The notes: generated by a model from the sequence alone, not told the origin. DNA of 64,000 bases from Streptomyces olivochromogenes (GCF_021538895.1 NZ_JADDRL010000008.1:62001-126000); one strand, 5' to 3'; shown: positions 54,504 through 62,834, counted from the stretch's first letter. Program-made: numbers and translations.

Positions 54504-55433
54504 ATGACAGTCATCGTGCGCGACCTGCGTCCAGGTCACCGAGCCGACGCCGAGGGCTTCGCCCGGGTCCGGCAGCTCGCACTCCCCTACTTCCTGATGA
54601 CCGCCGACTCCGTCGCCTACGACCTCGCCCACGCCCATCCCGACGCCCACTTCCGGCCCCTCGTGGCGGAGGAGGACGGCGAGATCATCGCCACCGCCCA
54701 GGTCGGCATCGCCCACGACAGTCCGCGGCCCGGCCAGGGCTACCTGAACGTGTACACGACGCCGGAGCGGACGGGCCGCGGCGCCGGCGCCCTGCTGGTG
54801 CGCGCAGCCGAGGAGCATCTGGCCGCGCACGGGGCGACGAAGCTGTTCGCGTGGGTCCTGGACGAGCCCGGCAACCGCGCCTTCGCCGAGCGCCGCGGCT
54901 ACCGCGCGAGCCGCTCCGCGCACTTCCTCCGCCTGGACCTCGCGAACGGCGCCCTGCCCCCGCGCGCGCAGCTCCCGCCGGGTGTCGAGCTGCGGACCGG
55001 CGCCGACTTCGCCGACGATCCGCGCCCCCTGTTCGAGCTGGACGCGGAGGCGATGCGCGACGAACCGAGCGACATCAGCTACGAGTTCACGGACTATCAG
55101 GCCTGGCTCGACGAGGGCTGGGACCATCCGCTGACCAGTCAGGATCTGACGTCGGTCGCGGTGGCCGAGGGCCGTCCCGTCGCCTTCAGCGTGGCCCGCA
55201 CGGACGGCGGCACCCGCTACGGCACCGTGATGACGGGCACCGCCCGCGCCTTCCGCGGCCGCGGCCTGGCCAAGCTCGCCAAGAACGACTCCCTGCACCG
55301 GGCGCGCGCGGCCGGGTACACGGAAGGGTTCACGGGCAACGACAGCGGCAACGGGCCGATGCTCGCGATCAACAAGTGGTTCGGTTACGACGTGTGCGCG
55401 ACGGAGGTGCGGTATGTCCGCGAACTCGGCTGA
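54504..55433 (+). CDS. Tandem GNAT N-acetyltransferase
   Basis: A 309-residue protein with two GNAT-like halves. The first (residues 1-150) has the acetyl-CoA loop ERTGRGAGALLVRAAEEHL; the second (160-309) has AFRGRGLAKLAKNDSLHRARAAG followed by GNDSGNGPMLAINKWFGY, a typical C-terminal block. The pattern resembles mycothiol synthase-like or drug-modifying tandem GNATs, but the acceptor is not known. CATACC at 54488-54493 may be the -10, giving a very short leader. Its end overlaps the DUF402 gene by 20 bp. Confidence 0.87.
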   Translation: MTVIVRDLRPGHRADAEGFARVRQLALPYFLMTADSVAYDLAHAHPDAHFRPLVAEEDGEIIATAQVGIAHDSPRPGQGYLNVYTTPERTGRGAGALLVRAAEEHLAAHGATKLFAWVLDEPGNRAFAERRGYRASRSAHFLRLDLANGALPPRAQLPPGVELRTGADFADDPRPLFELDAEAMRDEPSDISYEFTDYQAWLDEGWDHPLTSQDLTSVAVAEGRPVAFSVARTDGGTRYGTVMTGTARAFRGRGLAKLAKNDSLHRARAAGYTEGFTGNDSGNGPMLAINKWFGYDVCATEVRYVRELG

Positions 55434-55914
55434 GCGGGCGGCTCCCGTGGAGGTCGTCCTGGTCAAGGGCGGCCGTACGAAGATCCGTTACGCGGCGCAG
55501 CTGCTCGGCGACGACGGCGTGCGGGTCTCGGTACGGGCGCCGTGGGCGGGCGCGGGCGTCCGCGACTTCGGCTTCGTCCGCTTCGAGCCCGGTGACGTGT
55601 TCACCGAGCACTACTGGCGGGACCGCTGGTACTCCGTGAAGGAGGTGCGCGCGGCCGACGGGGTCCTCAAGGGCTGGTACTGCGACATCACCCGCCCGGC
55701 CACCCTCTTTGGCGCGGAGCTCGTCGTCGAGGACCTGGACCTGGACCTGTGGCGCTCCGCCGACGGCACGGACGTACGGCGCCTGGACGAGGACGAGTTC
55801 GCCGAGAGCGGGCTGGCGGAGCGGGACCCCCGGGCCGCGGCCGCCGCGCTGGCCGCGCTCGACGAGTTGGAGGCCCTGGCCCGGGCGGACGGTTTCGGGG
55901 CCCTGCTGCCCTGA
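55414..55914 (+). CDS. DUF402 protein (FomD-like hydrolase)
   Basis: A 166-residue protein of the DUF402/FomD family, several members of which hydrolyse nucleoside diphosphates or CMP-phosphonates with metal ions. Visible family parts are YWRDRWYSVKEVRAADGVLKGWYCDITRPA and LVVEDLDLDLWRSADG, where the acidic cluster is expected to bind metal. The ATG lies inside the end of the GNAT gene, so translation is coupled. The C-terminal helix is Ala/Glu-rich. The substrate is unknown. Confidence 0.82.
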   Translation: MSANSAERAAPVEVVLVKGGRTKIRYAAQLLGDDGVRVSVRAPWAGAGVRDFGFVRFEPGDVFTEHYWRDRWYSVKEVRAADGVLKGWYCDITRPATLFGAELVVEDLDLDLWRSADGTDVRRLDEDEFAESGLAERDPRAAAAALAALDELEALARADGFGALLP

Positions 55915-55954
55915 GCGGCTCGCGCCGAGCGGTTCCCGCCGCTCAGGGCGGGTC

Positions 55955-56572
55955 TCACCCCGTCGTCACCAGCACCGCGTACCGCTCGTCCGCCACGTCC
56001 TTGCCCCACAGCCGCGCGTCGCCGGACAGCCGCTCCACGCGCGCGTGGACGCCGAGCGGCTCCAGGAGGGCGACTAGCCGGTCGGCGGGTATGCCGACCG
56101 GGCTGACCGTCCCCCACACGCCCTCGACCAGCACGAGCCGCCCTCCCGGCCGCAACAGTCCTCGCCAGTGGCGCAGGACGCGGGCGGGGTCGGGCAGCGT
56201 CCACAGCACGTGCCGTACCAGGACGACGTCGTAGCGCTGCTCCCCCACCGGAGGTGCCGTCGCGTCGCCGACGAGGAACGCCGCGTCACGGCCGGCGAGC
56301 TTGGCGCGGGCCCGTTCCACCATGGCCGGGGACAGGTCGACTCCGGTGACCCGGTGTCCACGCTCGGCCGCGAGGAGCGACAGACTGCCGGTGCCGCAGC
56401 CGAGGTCGAGGACGTCGGCGGGGCGCGTCGGCAGCCATTCCTCCAGCCTGGCCGCCCAGGCGGCACGCACCTCGGGGTCGCGCAGTCCGTGGTCCGGCTC
56501 GTCGTCGAAGGCGACGGCCTCGGCGTCCCAGTCGACACCCACCGCGCTCGTGCGATCACTCTCGTTCGTCAT
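55955..56572 (-). CDS. SAM-dependent methyltransferase (class I)
   Basis: A 205-residue enzyme. Motif I is VLDLGCGTGSLSLLAAERG, post-I TGVDLSPAMV with the acidic ribose-binding Asp, motif II YDVVLVRHVLWTLPDP and motif III LLRPGGRLVLVEG. The N-terminus GVDWDAEAVAFDDEPDHGL is typical of small-molecule methyltransferases of the Methyltransf_11/25 group. The ATG at 56572 is used; upstream in-frame extension is Gly/Pro-rich and unlikely. It is convergent with the DUF402 gene. The acceptor is unknown. Confidence 0.88.
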   Translation of the reverse strand: MTNESDRTSAVGVDWDAEAVAFDDEPDHGLRDPEVRAAWAARLEEWLPTRPADVLDLGCGTGSLSLLAAERGHRVTGVDLSPAMVERARAKLAGRDAAFLVGDATAPPVGEQRYDVVLVRHVLWTLPDPARVLRHWRGLLRPGGRLVLVEGVWGTVSPVGIPADRLVALLEPLGVHARVERLSGDARLWGKDVADERYAVLVTTG

Positions 56573-56710
56573 GGTCCCCAGAGTGACACCCACCACTGAC
56601 AGTCGATTCGTGACTGCGACCACAGACAGACCCGCACCGATGAGGAACTCTCCCGGAAAGGGTCTACCCCGTGACATCACGGAGCCCGGTAGACACCGAA
56701 GGAGGCAGCC

Positions 56711-56848
56711 ATGCGCCGCGTCACCGTGCACAAGCCCCTGAAGAGGACCGACACCGGCCGCCGCATCCGCGAGGATTCCGACGACCGCCCCACGGCCCGC
56801 CCCGAGGTGCGCAAGGACATAGCCCGCACCTGGTGGCCGGACGGCTGA
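56711..56848 (+). CDS. 45-residue conserved small protein
   Basis: A short basic protein that starts MRRVTVHKPLKRTDTGRRI and ends ARTWWPDG, with a highly charged centre (REDSDDRPTARPEVRKD). A strong GGAGG lies five bases before the ATG. I recall nearly identical small ORFs in other Streptomyces, so this is likely a real gene that is easily missed by length cut-offs. No membrane helix is present. Function is unknown. Confidence 0.7.
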   Translation: MRRVTVHKPLKRTDTGRRIREDSDDRPTARPEVRKDIARTWWPDG

Positions 56849-56859
56849 GGGACGCGCGC

Positions 56860-57603
56860 CTAGAGCTCGGCATCCCAGCGCGCCCGCAGTGACGCCCCGC
56901 CCGCGAGGCTGTCGTCGAGGAACACCGACAACTCGTGCAGGGCGTCCAGGGCACGCTCGAGGTTGGGGCCCCGGTGGCCGTTGGCGATGGCGAGGTGGAA
57001 CCAGATGAGGGGGTCTGCCCACACCCTGCGGTCCGGCTCCGCGAGAAGGTCGCAGAATTCCCGGTAGCTCCGCAGTCGCCCCTCGGGTTCGAGGAGAACG
57101 TCGGTGCCGATGCTGGACTGTGTCGCGTAGTAGACCTCACAGGCGGCGAAAGCCACGTGGACCTTCAGTATCAGCGCGGCCAGTCTCGTGTCGTCCTTGC
57201 CCGGCAGGCTCAGAAACGGTATGTCGTGCCGGGCGCGGGTCATTTGGGCGAACAGACAGGCGGTCATCCACACGCTGGAGACCAGCGCGATACCCGCCCC
57301 CGCGAACCAGGCGGCGCTCTTGCCGTCGATCTCCCGCGGTTCGCCGAGGACCTGCGCGGGCCGGTAGCAGCCATGCCGCTCGACGGAGGTGGCGAAGAGG
57401 GAGAGCCGGTGGTGCACTTCAGCGGTGTGCCACCTGAGGGGGTTGAGGTACGACGTGTTCTGGGTCTCGCGTTGAACCCGCTTGCCGTCCCGCCGTTGCT
57501 GCCGGCTGGTCAGCCACGCGAGCCCCATCGAGATGATGCCTGAGGTCAACGCCGAGACCAGCGCTACCAAGAGGGTGTCCACGCAGACAAGGGTGGCAGA
57601 CAT
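56860..57603 (-). CDS. Hypothetical membrane-associated protein
   Basis: A 247-residue protein with an N-terminal transmembrane helix (TLLVALVSALTSGIISMGLAWLTS, about residues 9-32). The rest is cytoplasmic and mostly helical, with a hydrophobic SAAWFAGAGIALVSSVWMTACLF segment that may be buried or a second membrane segment. Composition is a little less GC-biased than neighbours. Not recognised; resembles phage-era or defence-adjacent single-TM hypotheticals only in layout, which is not evidence of function. Confidence 0.6.
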   Translation of the reverse strand: MSATLVCVDTLLVALVSALTSGIISMGLAWLTSRQQRRDGKRVQRETQNTSYLNPLRWHTAEVHHRLSLFATSVERHGCYRPAQVLGEPREIDGKSAAWFAGAGIALVSSVWMTACLFAQMTRARHDIPFLSLPGKDDTRLAALILKVHVAFAACEVYYATQSSIGTDVLLEPEGRLRSYREFCDLLAEPDRRVWADPLIWFHLAIANGHRGPNLERALDALHELSVFLDDSLAGGASLRARWDAEL

Positions 57604-57625
57604 CCTGAGCGGCACGGTTGATGAA

Positions 57626-57664
57626 GTCAAAGGCCCCGTACCCGGCTGGTGCGGGGCCTTTGAC
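57626..57664. terminator. Strong hairpin terminator
   Basis: Perfect 13-bp arms GTCAAAGGCCCCG (57626-57638) and CGGGGCCTTTGAC (57652-57664). It lies just beyond the stop of the beta-propeller gene on the minus strand and ahead of the minus-strand hypothetical gene. This is the best factor-independent terminator in the window. Confidence 0.85.
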
Positions 57665-57678
57665 GTGGCTCGGGGTGG

Positions 57679-59016
57679 CTACTTGGTGATCGTCACCGTC
57701 GTCCGGGTCGTCGCGGACGTGCGCCGACCGTCGCCCTTGTACGTGGCGGTGTAGGTGAAGTCACCCGTCTCGCGCGGGCGTTCCGTGAACGTGAACTCGC
57801 CCGTCGCCGTGGAGACGGGGAACGTGCCGACCGGAGTTCCGGTCGGGTGTTGCGCGTCCGTGCGGCTCACGTCGACCGTGGTGCCCGCCGGGAAGGGTTC
57901 CTCCGCCGACAACCGGCCGGTGATGGTCAGGTCCTTGCCCCTGCGGGAGGCCGCGGGGGCCTGGAGACTGAGGGTGGTGTCCAACTTGCCTGCGTCCGGG
58001 AGGACGTGGAGCGTGGGGGCGCTGCCGTAGGACTGGCCCGTGATCGCGAACAGGCGGTTCTCGTCCGGGGCCCAGGCGAGGCCGTCGCGCTGGAGGTCGT
58101 TCACGGCGTACTCGTGCAGCGACGGCCAGGTGGTACCCGGGCGGTAGGTCTTCACGAAGTCGCCGGCCGCGCCCGTCGCCACCGTTCCGTCGGTCGCCAC
58201 GGCCACCGCGTTGGGGAACTGCCAGCTCGAATAGGAGCCGTTCGACGACAGGTCCGACAGGCGGACGATCTGGTGGTCGTAGGGGTTGTTCGCCGCTACG
58301 ACGATGTTCTGGCCGTCCGCCGTCACCGCGAAGTCGTTGAGGTACGAGACGGACGGCGACGAGATGAAGGAGCGCTCGGTGCGCTTCTGCAGGCCACCGG
58401 CCGCCGTGTCGTAGACCGCCAGGCCGGCCGGGCTGACGCCCTCCTCGCCCGCCACCAAGACGTTCGGGTCGGCGGGGGACGAAGCCAGGGACGGGGCGTA
58501 GTACCAGTACCGGCCGCTCGGCACGAGCGTCGCCGCCGGGTCCGCGGAGGCCACGTCGAGCGCGCCGATGCCGCCGTTGCCGGCGACCGTGTAGCCGAAC
58601 CACAGCTTGCCTCCCGCCATCGCCAGGCTCTGGGGCGAGGTGTCCGCGCCGGTCGGGTAGCGCTTGGTCTCGGTAAGGGTGGCGGTGTCGATCTCGGCGA
58701 TCGCCCCGGCCGTCGACAGGGCCACGTACAGCTTGCTGGAATCCGCCGAGAGCACGAGGCCCGATGCCCCCTCCTCGGCGGTGATCTGCTGGACGACCGT
58801 GCCCGCGTAGTCGGTGACGACGATGCTGCCGCCGGTCGGGTCGCTGACGAACACCCGGTCGTGCACTCCGCCGACAACGATGTCCCGGAACGAGGTGCTG
58901 GGCAGCGCCACGCCGGCCTCCTCGGCCGCGGCCGTCGTCGCACCCGCCCAGATCAGGGGCAGTGAGCCGACCAGTGCCGCTGCCACCGCGACGGCGGTGC
59001 GCTTGTGGATACGCAA
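57679..59016 (-). CDS. Secreted YncE-like beta-propeller with Ig-like C-domain
   Basis: A 445-residue secreted protein. The signal peptide (AVAVAAALVGSLPLIWAGATTAAA) ends near residue 30. A seven-bladed-propeller-like region follows (GGSIVVTDYAGTVVQQI, SKLYVALSTAGAIAEIDTATL, NIVVAANNPYDHQIVRL), then a C-terminal Ig-like bacterial domain from about residue 350 (DLTITGRLSAEEPFPAGTTVDVSR, FTYTATYKGDGRRT). The TTG at 59016 has GAGGAGG ten bases upstream and gives a normal signal sequence; no ATG or GTG is available there. It is probably an extracellular binding protein; ligand unknown. Confidence 0.8.
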   Translation of the reverse strand: MRIHKRTAVAVAAALVGSLPLIWAGATTAAAEEAGVALPSTSFRDIVVGGVHDRVFVSDPTGGSIVVTDYAGTVVQQITAEEGASGLVLSADSSKLYVALSTAGAIAEIDTATLTETKRYPTGADTSPQSLAMAGGKLWFGYTVAGNGGIGALDVASADPAATLVPSGRYWYYAPSLASSPADPNVLVAGEEGVSPAGLAVYDTAAGGLQKRTERSFISSPSVSYLNDFAVTADGQNIVVAANNPYDHQIVRLSDLSSNGSYSSWQFPNAVAVATDGTVATGAAGDFVKTYRPGTTWPSLHEYAVNDLQRDGLAWAPDENRLFAITGQSYGSAPTLHVLPDAGKLDTTLSLQAPAASRRGKDLTITGRLSAEEPFPAGTTVDVSRTDAQHPTGTPVGTFPVSTATGEFTFTERPRETGDFTYTATYKGDGRRTSATTRTTVTITK

Positions 59017-59167
59017 GTGAACGAAACCTCCTCGGAGTTGGGGCGGCCAATTCGACCTCCCGTTCGAAGAGCGCAGGGAGGTGGACATGTGTCACTGGGA
59101 CTCGCCGGGCCGCGGCCACCACATCAATCGGCTGGCCAGGACGCCTCGTCGCCCGCACGATGGGCCG

Positions 59168-59641
59168 ATGGACCGGTTGCGGCACAGCGCTTGGCAGTAC
59201 GTGGCGGAGGCACTCCCCACCGAGGAGCTCCCGATGCTCGCAGCCCATGCGCTCGTCGACGGGCGTGATTCCCCCGCCCTGCGCGCACTGGCCGGCCTGC
59301 CGCGCCGGAGCGACGAGGCCGAGATCCGTGACCTGTACGTCCGAGCCCTGCGGGAACTCGGCGTCCCCCTTCCCGACGAGGAGACGGCCGGCCGATGCCT
59401 CCTCGTGAGCCTCGCGTTCGGTCTCGCGAACGGTGAACTCGGCCCCAAGGACGTGGCCGTCCGCTTGTCGATGACGGTCGCGGCCCGCACCGAGGAGGAG
59501 ACACGGTTCCTGTCCGTCACGGCGGCCTACAGCGAATGGATCGCCCCCGACGAGCTCCCGGGATGGGAGAACGATCTGAGAACCGCGGCCCACGCATTGA
59601 CCACCGCCACCGACCTCCCTCTTTCCTCAGTGGCCCGTTAG
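59168..59641 (+). CDS. Hypothetical helical protein
   Basis: A 157-residue acidic, mainly helical protein without signal or membrane segments (RLRHSAWQYVAEALPTEELPMLAAHALVDG, RDLYVRALRELGVPLPDEETAGRCLL). I do not recognise the family. CACGAT at 59156-59161 lies six bases before the ATG at 59168, so leaderless expression is plausible and no ribosome site is seen. An upstream in-frame start at 59081 would add a poorly conserved His/Arg-rich segment. It is divergent from the beta-propeller gene. Confidence 0.6.
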   Translation: MDRLRHSAWQYVAEALPTEELPMLAAHALVDGRDSPALRALAGLPRRSDEAEIRDLYVRALRELGVPLPDEETAGRCLLVSLAFGLANGELGPKDVAVRLSMTVAARTEEETRFLSVTAAYSEWIAPDELPGWENDLRTAAHALTTATDLPLSSVAR

Positions 59642-59790
59642 CCCTGTCTTAACGGCACCATAAGGATCTCCATCGCCCGCCCTCAGCAGGCGATTTCGCG
59701 GTTTTCACGGGCTAGTTTCTGATCGCCCCCCACGGGATTCAGCCCCACGGGCCCGGCCCGTTCCAGAGGATCGTTTCGAGGAGTTCCCCC

Positions 59791-60807
59791 ATGCCCGCAC
59801 GCCGCAAGGCCGCCGCCGTACTCGGTCTGGCGCCGCTCGCCCTGGTCGCGCTCGCCGCCGCACCCGCCTCGGCGCACGGCTCGATGGGGGATCCGGTCAG
59901 CCGGGTGGCCCAGTGTTACGCGGAGGGGCCGGAGAGCCCGAAGTCGGCCGCCTGCGCGGCGGCGGTCGCGGCCGGTGGCACGCAGGCGCTCTACGGCTGG
60001 AACGGCATCCGTATCGGCGACGCCGCCGGGCGGCACCAGAAGCTGATCCCGGACGGCAAGCTGTGCAGCGCGAACAACGCGGAGTTCAAGGGCCTCGACC
60101 TGGCCCGCGCCGACTGGCCCGCGACCGGCGTGCGCAAGGGCTCGTACAGCTTCAAGTACCGCGTGACCGCCCCGCACAAGGGCACCTTCAAGGTCTACAT
60201 CACCAAGCCGGGCTACAACCCGTCGCGGCCGCTCGCCTGGGCCGACCTGGACCTGGCGCACCCCGTCGCGACGGCCACCGACCCGGTCGCCTCGGGCGGC
60301 TTCTACACCTTCTCCGGCACCCTGCCGCAGCGCTCGGGCAAGCAGCTGCTGTATGCGATCTGGCAGCGTTCGGACAGCCCGGAGGCGTTCTACTCCTGCT
60401 CCGACGTCGCCTTCGGCGGGCGTGGGAGTGGGGGCACGAGCGGAAGCGGGAACGGGAGCGGTGGGGCCTCGCCCGCGCCCACCGCCTCCGCGCCCTCCGA
60501 CCGGCAGATCGAGGACGGTGCCGACAAGTCGACGATCGAGCACCACGGGCACGGGGACAACGACGCGAGTACGTCGGCCGAACCGACGGCGGCCGGGGCC
60601 GGGGCCGGAACCGGGGGCGAGGGCGAGGGGACCCCGGCGAACGAGCCGAAGGCGGCGGGTGCCACCGAGAGCCTCGCCGAGACCGGTGGCGACGACCGCA
60701 CCCCGTTCATCGCGGTCGGCGGCGCCGCCGCGCTGGCGCTGGGTTCGGCGGCGCTGTTCCTGTCGGTGCGCCGGCGGGCGGCGAGCGGCGGCCGGCACGG
60801 CCGCTGA
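59791..60807 (+). CDS. Wall-anchored AA10 lytic polysaccharide monooxygenase
   Basis: A 338-residue copper enzyme precursor. The signal peptide ends PASA-H29, so the mature chain begins with the histidine of the copper brace; His129 (APHKGTF) is the likely second ligand. The catalytic domain ends near residue 210 (YSCSDVAFGG). A Gly/Ser/Pro-rich linker follows. LAETG at 295-299 plus a hydrophobic helix and an Arg-rich tail form a sortase-E-type sorting signal. GAGGAG precedes the ATG. The enzyme oxidises chitin or cellulose-like chains; substrate cannot be read directly. Confidence 0.92.
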   Translation: MPARRKAAAVLGLAPLALVALAAAPASAHGSMGDPVSRVAQCYAEGPESPKSAACAAAVAAGGTQALYGWNGIRIGDAAGRHQKLIPDGKLCSANNAEFKGLDLARADWPATGVRKGSYSFKYRVTAPHKGTFKVYITKPGYNPSRPLAWADLDLAHPVATATDPVASGGFYTFSGTLPQRSGKQLLYAIWQRSDSPEAFYSCSDVAFGGRGSGGTSGSGNGSGGASPAPTASAPSDRQIEDGADKSTIEHHGHGDNDASTSAEPTAAGAGAGTGGEGEGTPANEPKAAGATESLAETGGDDRTPFIAVGGAAALALGSAALFLSVRRRAASGGRHGR

Positions 60808-60818
60808 CACAAGGAACT

Positions 60819-60857
60819 CCGGGGCCTGACCGGCGGCTCAGGCCGGACAGGCCCCGG
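60819..60857. terminator. Bidirectional terminator between LPMO and lipase
   Basis: CCGGGGCCTG (60819-60828) and CAGGCCCCGG (60848-60857), perfect 10-bp arms with an inner GC-rich loop, between two convergent genes. Confidence 0.75.
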
Positions 60858-60863
60858 CGAACA

Positions 60864-61730
60864 TCAGCTGAACGCCGACGCGCAGGTGGTGGCGGTGGCG
60901 CGGCCCGGGTCGAGGGCGTTGGCCACCTCGTGGAAGGCGATGCGGTCGAAGAGACCGATCGCCACGTGCTCGGAGAGGTCGAGCGGGCACAGGTCCTGGA
61001 GCAGGACGTTGTGCACGTCGGAGCCGCTCAGGTACTGGCTGCGCCACGGCGTGGCCACCTCGTCGTACTTGGTGGCGATGACCGTGTAGTGCACTCCGGG
61101 GACGGTGTCGCCGCCCGCGTTGAGCTTGGTGAGGAAGTCGGAGCCGGCGATCTGGTCGGCGAGGCCGGGGGTGGTGGCCTTGATCAGGTCTTCGGCGCCG
61201 GGGAAGTACGGCAGCAGGTTGGTGAGACCGTTCAGGTCGGTGCCGTGGTTGTCGGGCGCGAGGCCGACGAGGGCGTTCACCTTGGCGGCTCCGCCCAGGA
61301 ACCTCAGGTAGTAGCGGGGCATCATGCCGCCCTGGGAGTGGCCGACGAGGTCGGCCTTGGCGGCGCCGGTGGCGGAGAGCACTCGGTCGACATAGTCGGC
61401 GAGTTGCTGTGCCGACTTGTCGATGGGGCCGAGGCCGTAGAAGAGCGGGACGCCGGGCAGCTGTCCGTAGTCGAGGGAGAAGACGCAGTACCCGCGGTCC
61501 TTCAGGTACGGCGCGAGGGACAGCCAGTTGTCGATGGAGTTGCCCAGCGTGCCGTGGACCAGCACGACGGGGCGGGGGTGGGTCGCGGACGGCTTGCAGG
61601 AGTAGTCGTTCCACCCGCTGCTGGGGGCGGAGGCGACGGCGGCGGTGGCGGTGGCGGCGGGGACGGTGGCGACGGCGGCGGTCAGCAGCAGCGCGGCGAG
61701 GGGTCTGAGCACTCGCTTCCAGGGCAGCAT
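60864..61730 (-). CDS. lipA: Secreted triacylglycerol lipase
   Basis: A 288-residue extracellular lipase of the Streptomyces LipA group. The signal peptide (LAALLLTAAVATVPAATATA) is followed by the oxyanion loop VVLVHGTLGNSIDNW. The catalytic serine is Ser132 in GHSQGG. Asp is probably in ATKYDEVATPW and His in LSEHVAIG. Cys pairs fit secretion. In S. exfoliatus and S. coelicolor lipA is accompanied by the LuxR-type activator gene lipR, as I recall; no such gene is adjacent here. Two 19-bp direct repeats lie upstream at 61810-61855. Confidence 0.92.
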   Translation of the reverse strand: MLPWKRVLRPLAALLLTAAVATVPAATATAAVASAPSSGWNDYSCKPSATHPRPVVLVHGTLGNSIDNWLSLAPYLKDRGYCVFSLDYGQLPGVPLFYGLGPIDKSAQQLADYVDRVLSATGAAKADLVGHSQGGMMPRYYLRFLGGAAKVNALVGLAPDNHGTDLNGLTNLLPYFPGAEDLIKATTPGLADQIAGSDFLTKLNAGGDTVPGVHYTVIATKYDEVATPWRSQYLSGSDVHNVLLQDLCPLDLSEHVAIGLFDRIAFHEVANALDPGRATATTCASAFS

Positions 61731-61809
61731 CGTGTGATCTCCTTGCGGCTCAGGGGAGGTGCGACGGCCTTACGCCCTGTGATCCGGATCACGAGGATGC
61801 TGTTCACTC

Positions 61810-61855
61810 GTCAAGTTACGGGCGAGTAGCAGGACTGTGAAGTTACGCGTCAGTA
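61810..61855 (-). promoter_or_regulatory. Direct repeats in the lipase upstream region
   Basis: GTCAAGTTACGGGCGAGTA (61810-61828) and GTGAAGTTACGCGTCAGTA (61837-61855), 15 of 19 bases identical, period 27 bp, about 80-125 bp before the lipase start. Each contains a TTAC/GTAA-like inverted element. They are likely activator-binding sites. Confidence 0.6.
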
Positions 61856-61902
61856 AAAACTTCCAGTGATAACCAGCGACCTGCTCGACTCCTGATGGAC
61901 CA

Positions 61903-62349
61903 TCACCAGGCGGGCCTGATGGGACCATAGGGGGCGATACGGGCCAAGCTGCCGCGCAACGCCCGTACTTCACCCTCGCCCAGCAGTGCGACCCACTCCC
62001 CCACGGCCGCCGCGGCCGCCTCCTCCGCCGCACGGGTGCAGGCCCACCCGCGTTCGGTGAGCACGACGAGCCGGGCCCGCGCGTCCTGCGGATGCGGCTG
62101 CCGCTCGGCGTACCCCTTGCGCACGATCTCGTCGACGAGCTGACTCGCGGCCTGTTTGGTGACCCCGAGATGCGCGGCCAACTCGGTCACCGTGGCGCCG
62201 CCCGGGGCCAGGCGCGCGAAGGCGAAGCCGTGCGCCGGCCGCAGGCCCTCGAAGCCGCGGGCGACGACGCCGTCATGGATGCGCTGGGTGAGGTCGCCCG
62301 CGACGGCGAGCAGCGCGGCGGACAGGGCCATGGCTTCGGAGTTCTGCAC
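61903..62349 (-). CDS. MarR-family regulator
   Basis: A 148-residue winged-helix protein: TVTELAAHLGVTKQAASQLVDEIVRKGY is the recognition region, and PHPQDARARLVVLTERG the wing. Flanking helices form the dimer interface. The GTG at 62349 fits the reading frame; an internal ATG seven codons on is the alternative. It is divergent from a cupin gene. The 85 bp between them hold a regular series of CTTGAC elements, so it very likely represses both genes. The effector is unknown; no conserved redox Cys is present. Confidence 0.9.
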   Translation of the reverse strand: MQNSEAMALSAALLAVAGDLTQRIHDGVVARGFEGLRPAHGFAFARLAPGGATVTELAAHLGVTKQAASQLVDEIVRKGYAERQPHPQDARARLVVLTERGWACTRAAEEAAAAAVGEWVALLGEGEVRALRGSLARIAPYGPIRPAW

Positions 62350-62366
62350 GGATGCATTGAAACACC

Positions 62367-62414
62367 CTTGACGTGGTGGTCAAGCTGCTTGACCATGTAG
62401 TCAAGCAGCTTGAC
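62367..62414. promoter_or_regulatory. Periodic MarR operator array
   Basis: CTTGAC-N6-GTCAAG at 62367-62384 and again at 62388-62405, both with perfect arms, plus a third CTTGAC half-site at 62409-62414. The three CTTGAC elements are exactly 21 bp apart, about two helical turns. Confidence 0.85.
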
Positions 62415-62434
62415 CAAATGGATCGGAGAACCCC

Positions 62435-62809
62435 ATGCCCGTAGTCCGCGCGTCCGAGGCCACGACCCACGAGATCCACGGCGCCCGCTTCGTCTCGTAC
62501 GCCACTCCCCTCACCGGCAGCAAGGAACTGTGCGCCTGGCGCGGCGAGATCCCCGCGGGGACGAAGGCCCCCGCCCACACCGTCACCCGCGAGGAGGTCT
62601 TCCATCTGCTGATCGGCGAACTGCTGGTCGGTCTCGACGGCCGCACCGAGCGGATCACCGCCGGCGACACGGTGATCATCAACGCCGGCGCGACCGTCGC
62701 CTTCGAGAACCCCACCGACCACACCGCGATCTCCTGGGTCACCACCTCCGTCGGCCTGGAGGCGGAGCTGGCCGACGGCACCCGGATCGCGCCGCCGTGG
62801 GCCAACTGA
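62435..62809 (+). CDS. Single-domain cupin protein
   Basis: A 124-residue cupin. Motif 1 appears as PAHTVTREEVFHLLIGELLVGLDG and motif 2 as DTVIINAGATVAFENPTDH; His and Glu positions for metal binding are present, but the second motif lacks an obvious PxxxxH pair of the classical type. GGAGAA precedes the ATG. Divergent from and probably repressed by the MarR gene. It may bind or isomerise a small molecule that is also the MarR effector; this is inference. Confidence 0.85.
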   Translation: MPVVRASEATTHEIHGARFVSYATPLTGSKELCAWRGEIPAGTKAPAHTVTREEVFHLLIGELLVGLDGRTERITAGDTVIINAGATVAFENPTDHTAISWVTTSVGLEAELADGTRIAPPWAN

Positions 62810-62834
62810 CCGGCGGCCACGCCCTGCGGTGTTG

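Noticed and set aside
59913..61829. Open frame spanning the LPMO and the antisense of lipA
   Set aside because: Its two halves are shadows of well-identified genes in other frames.
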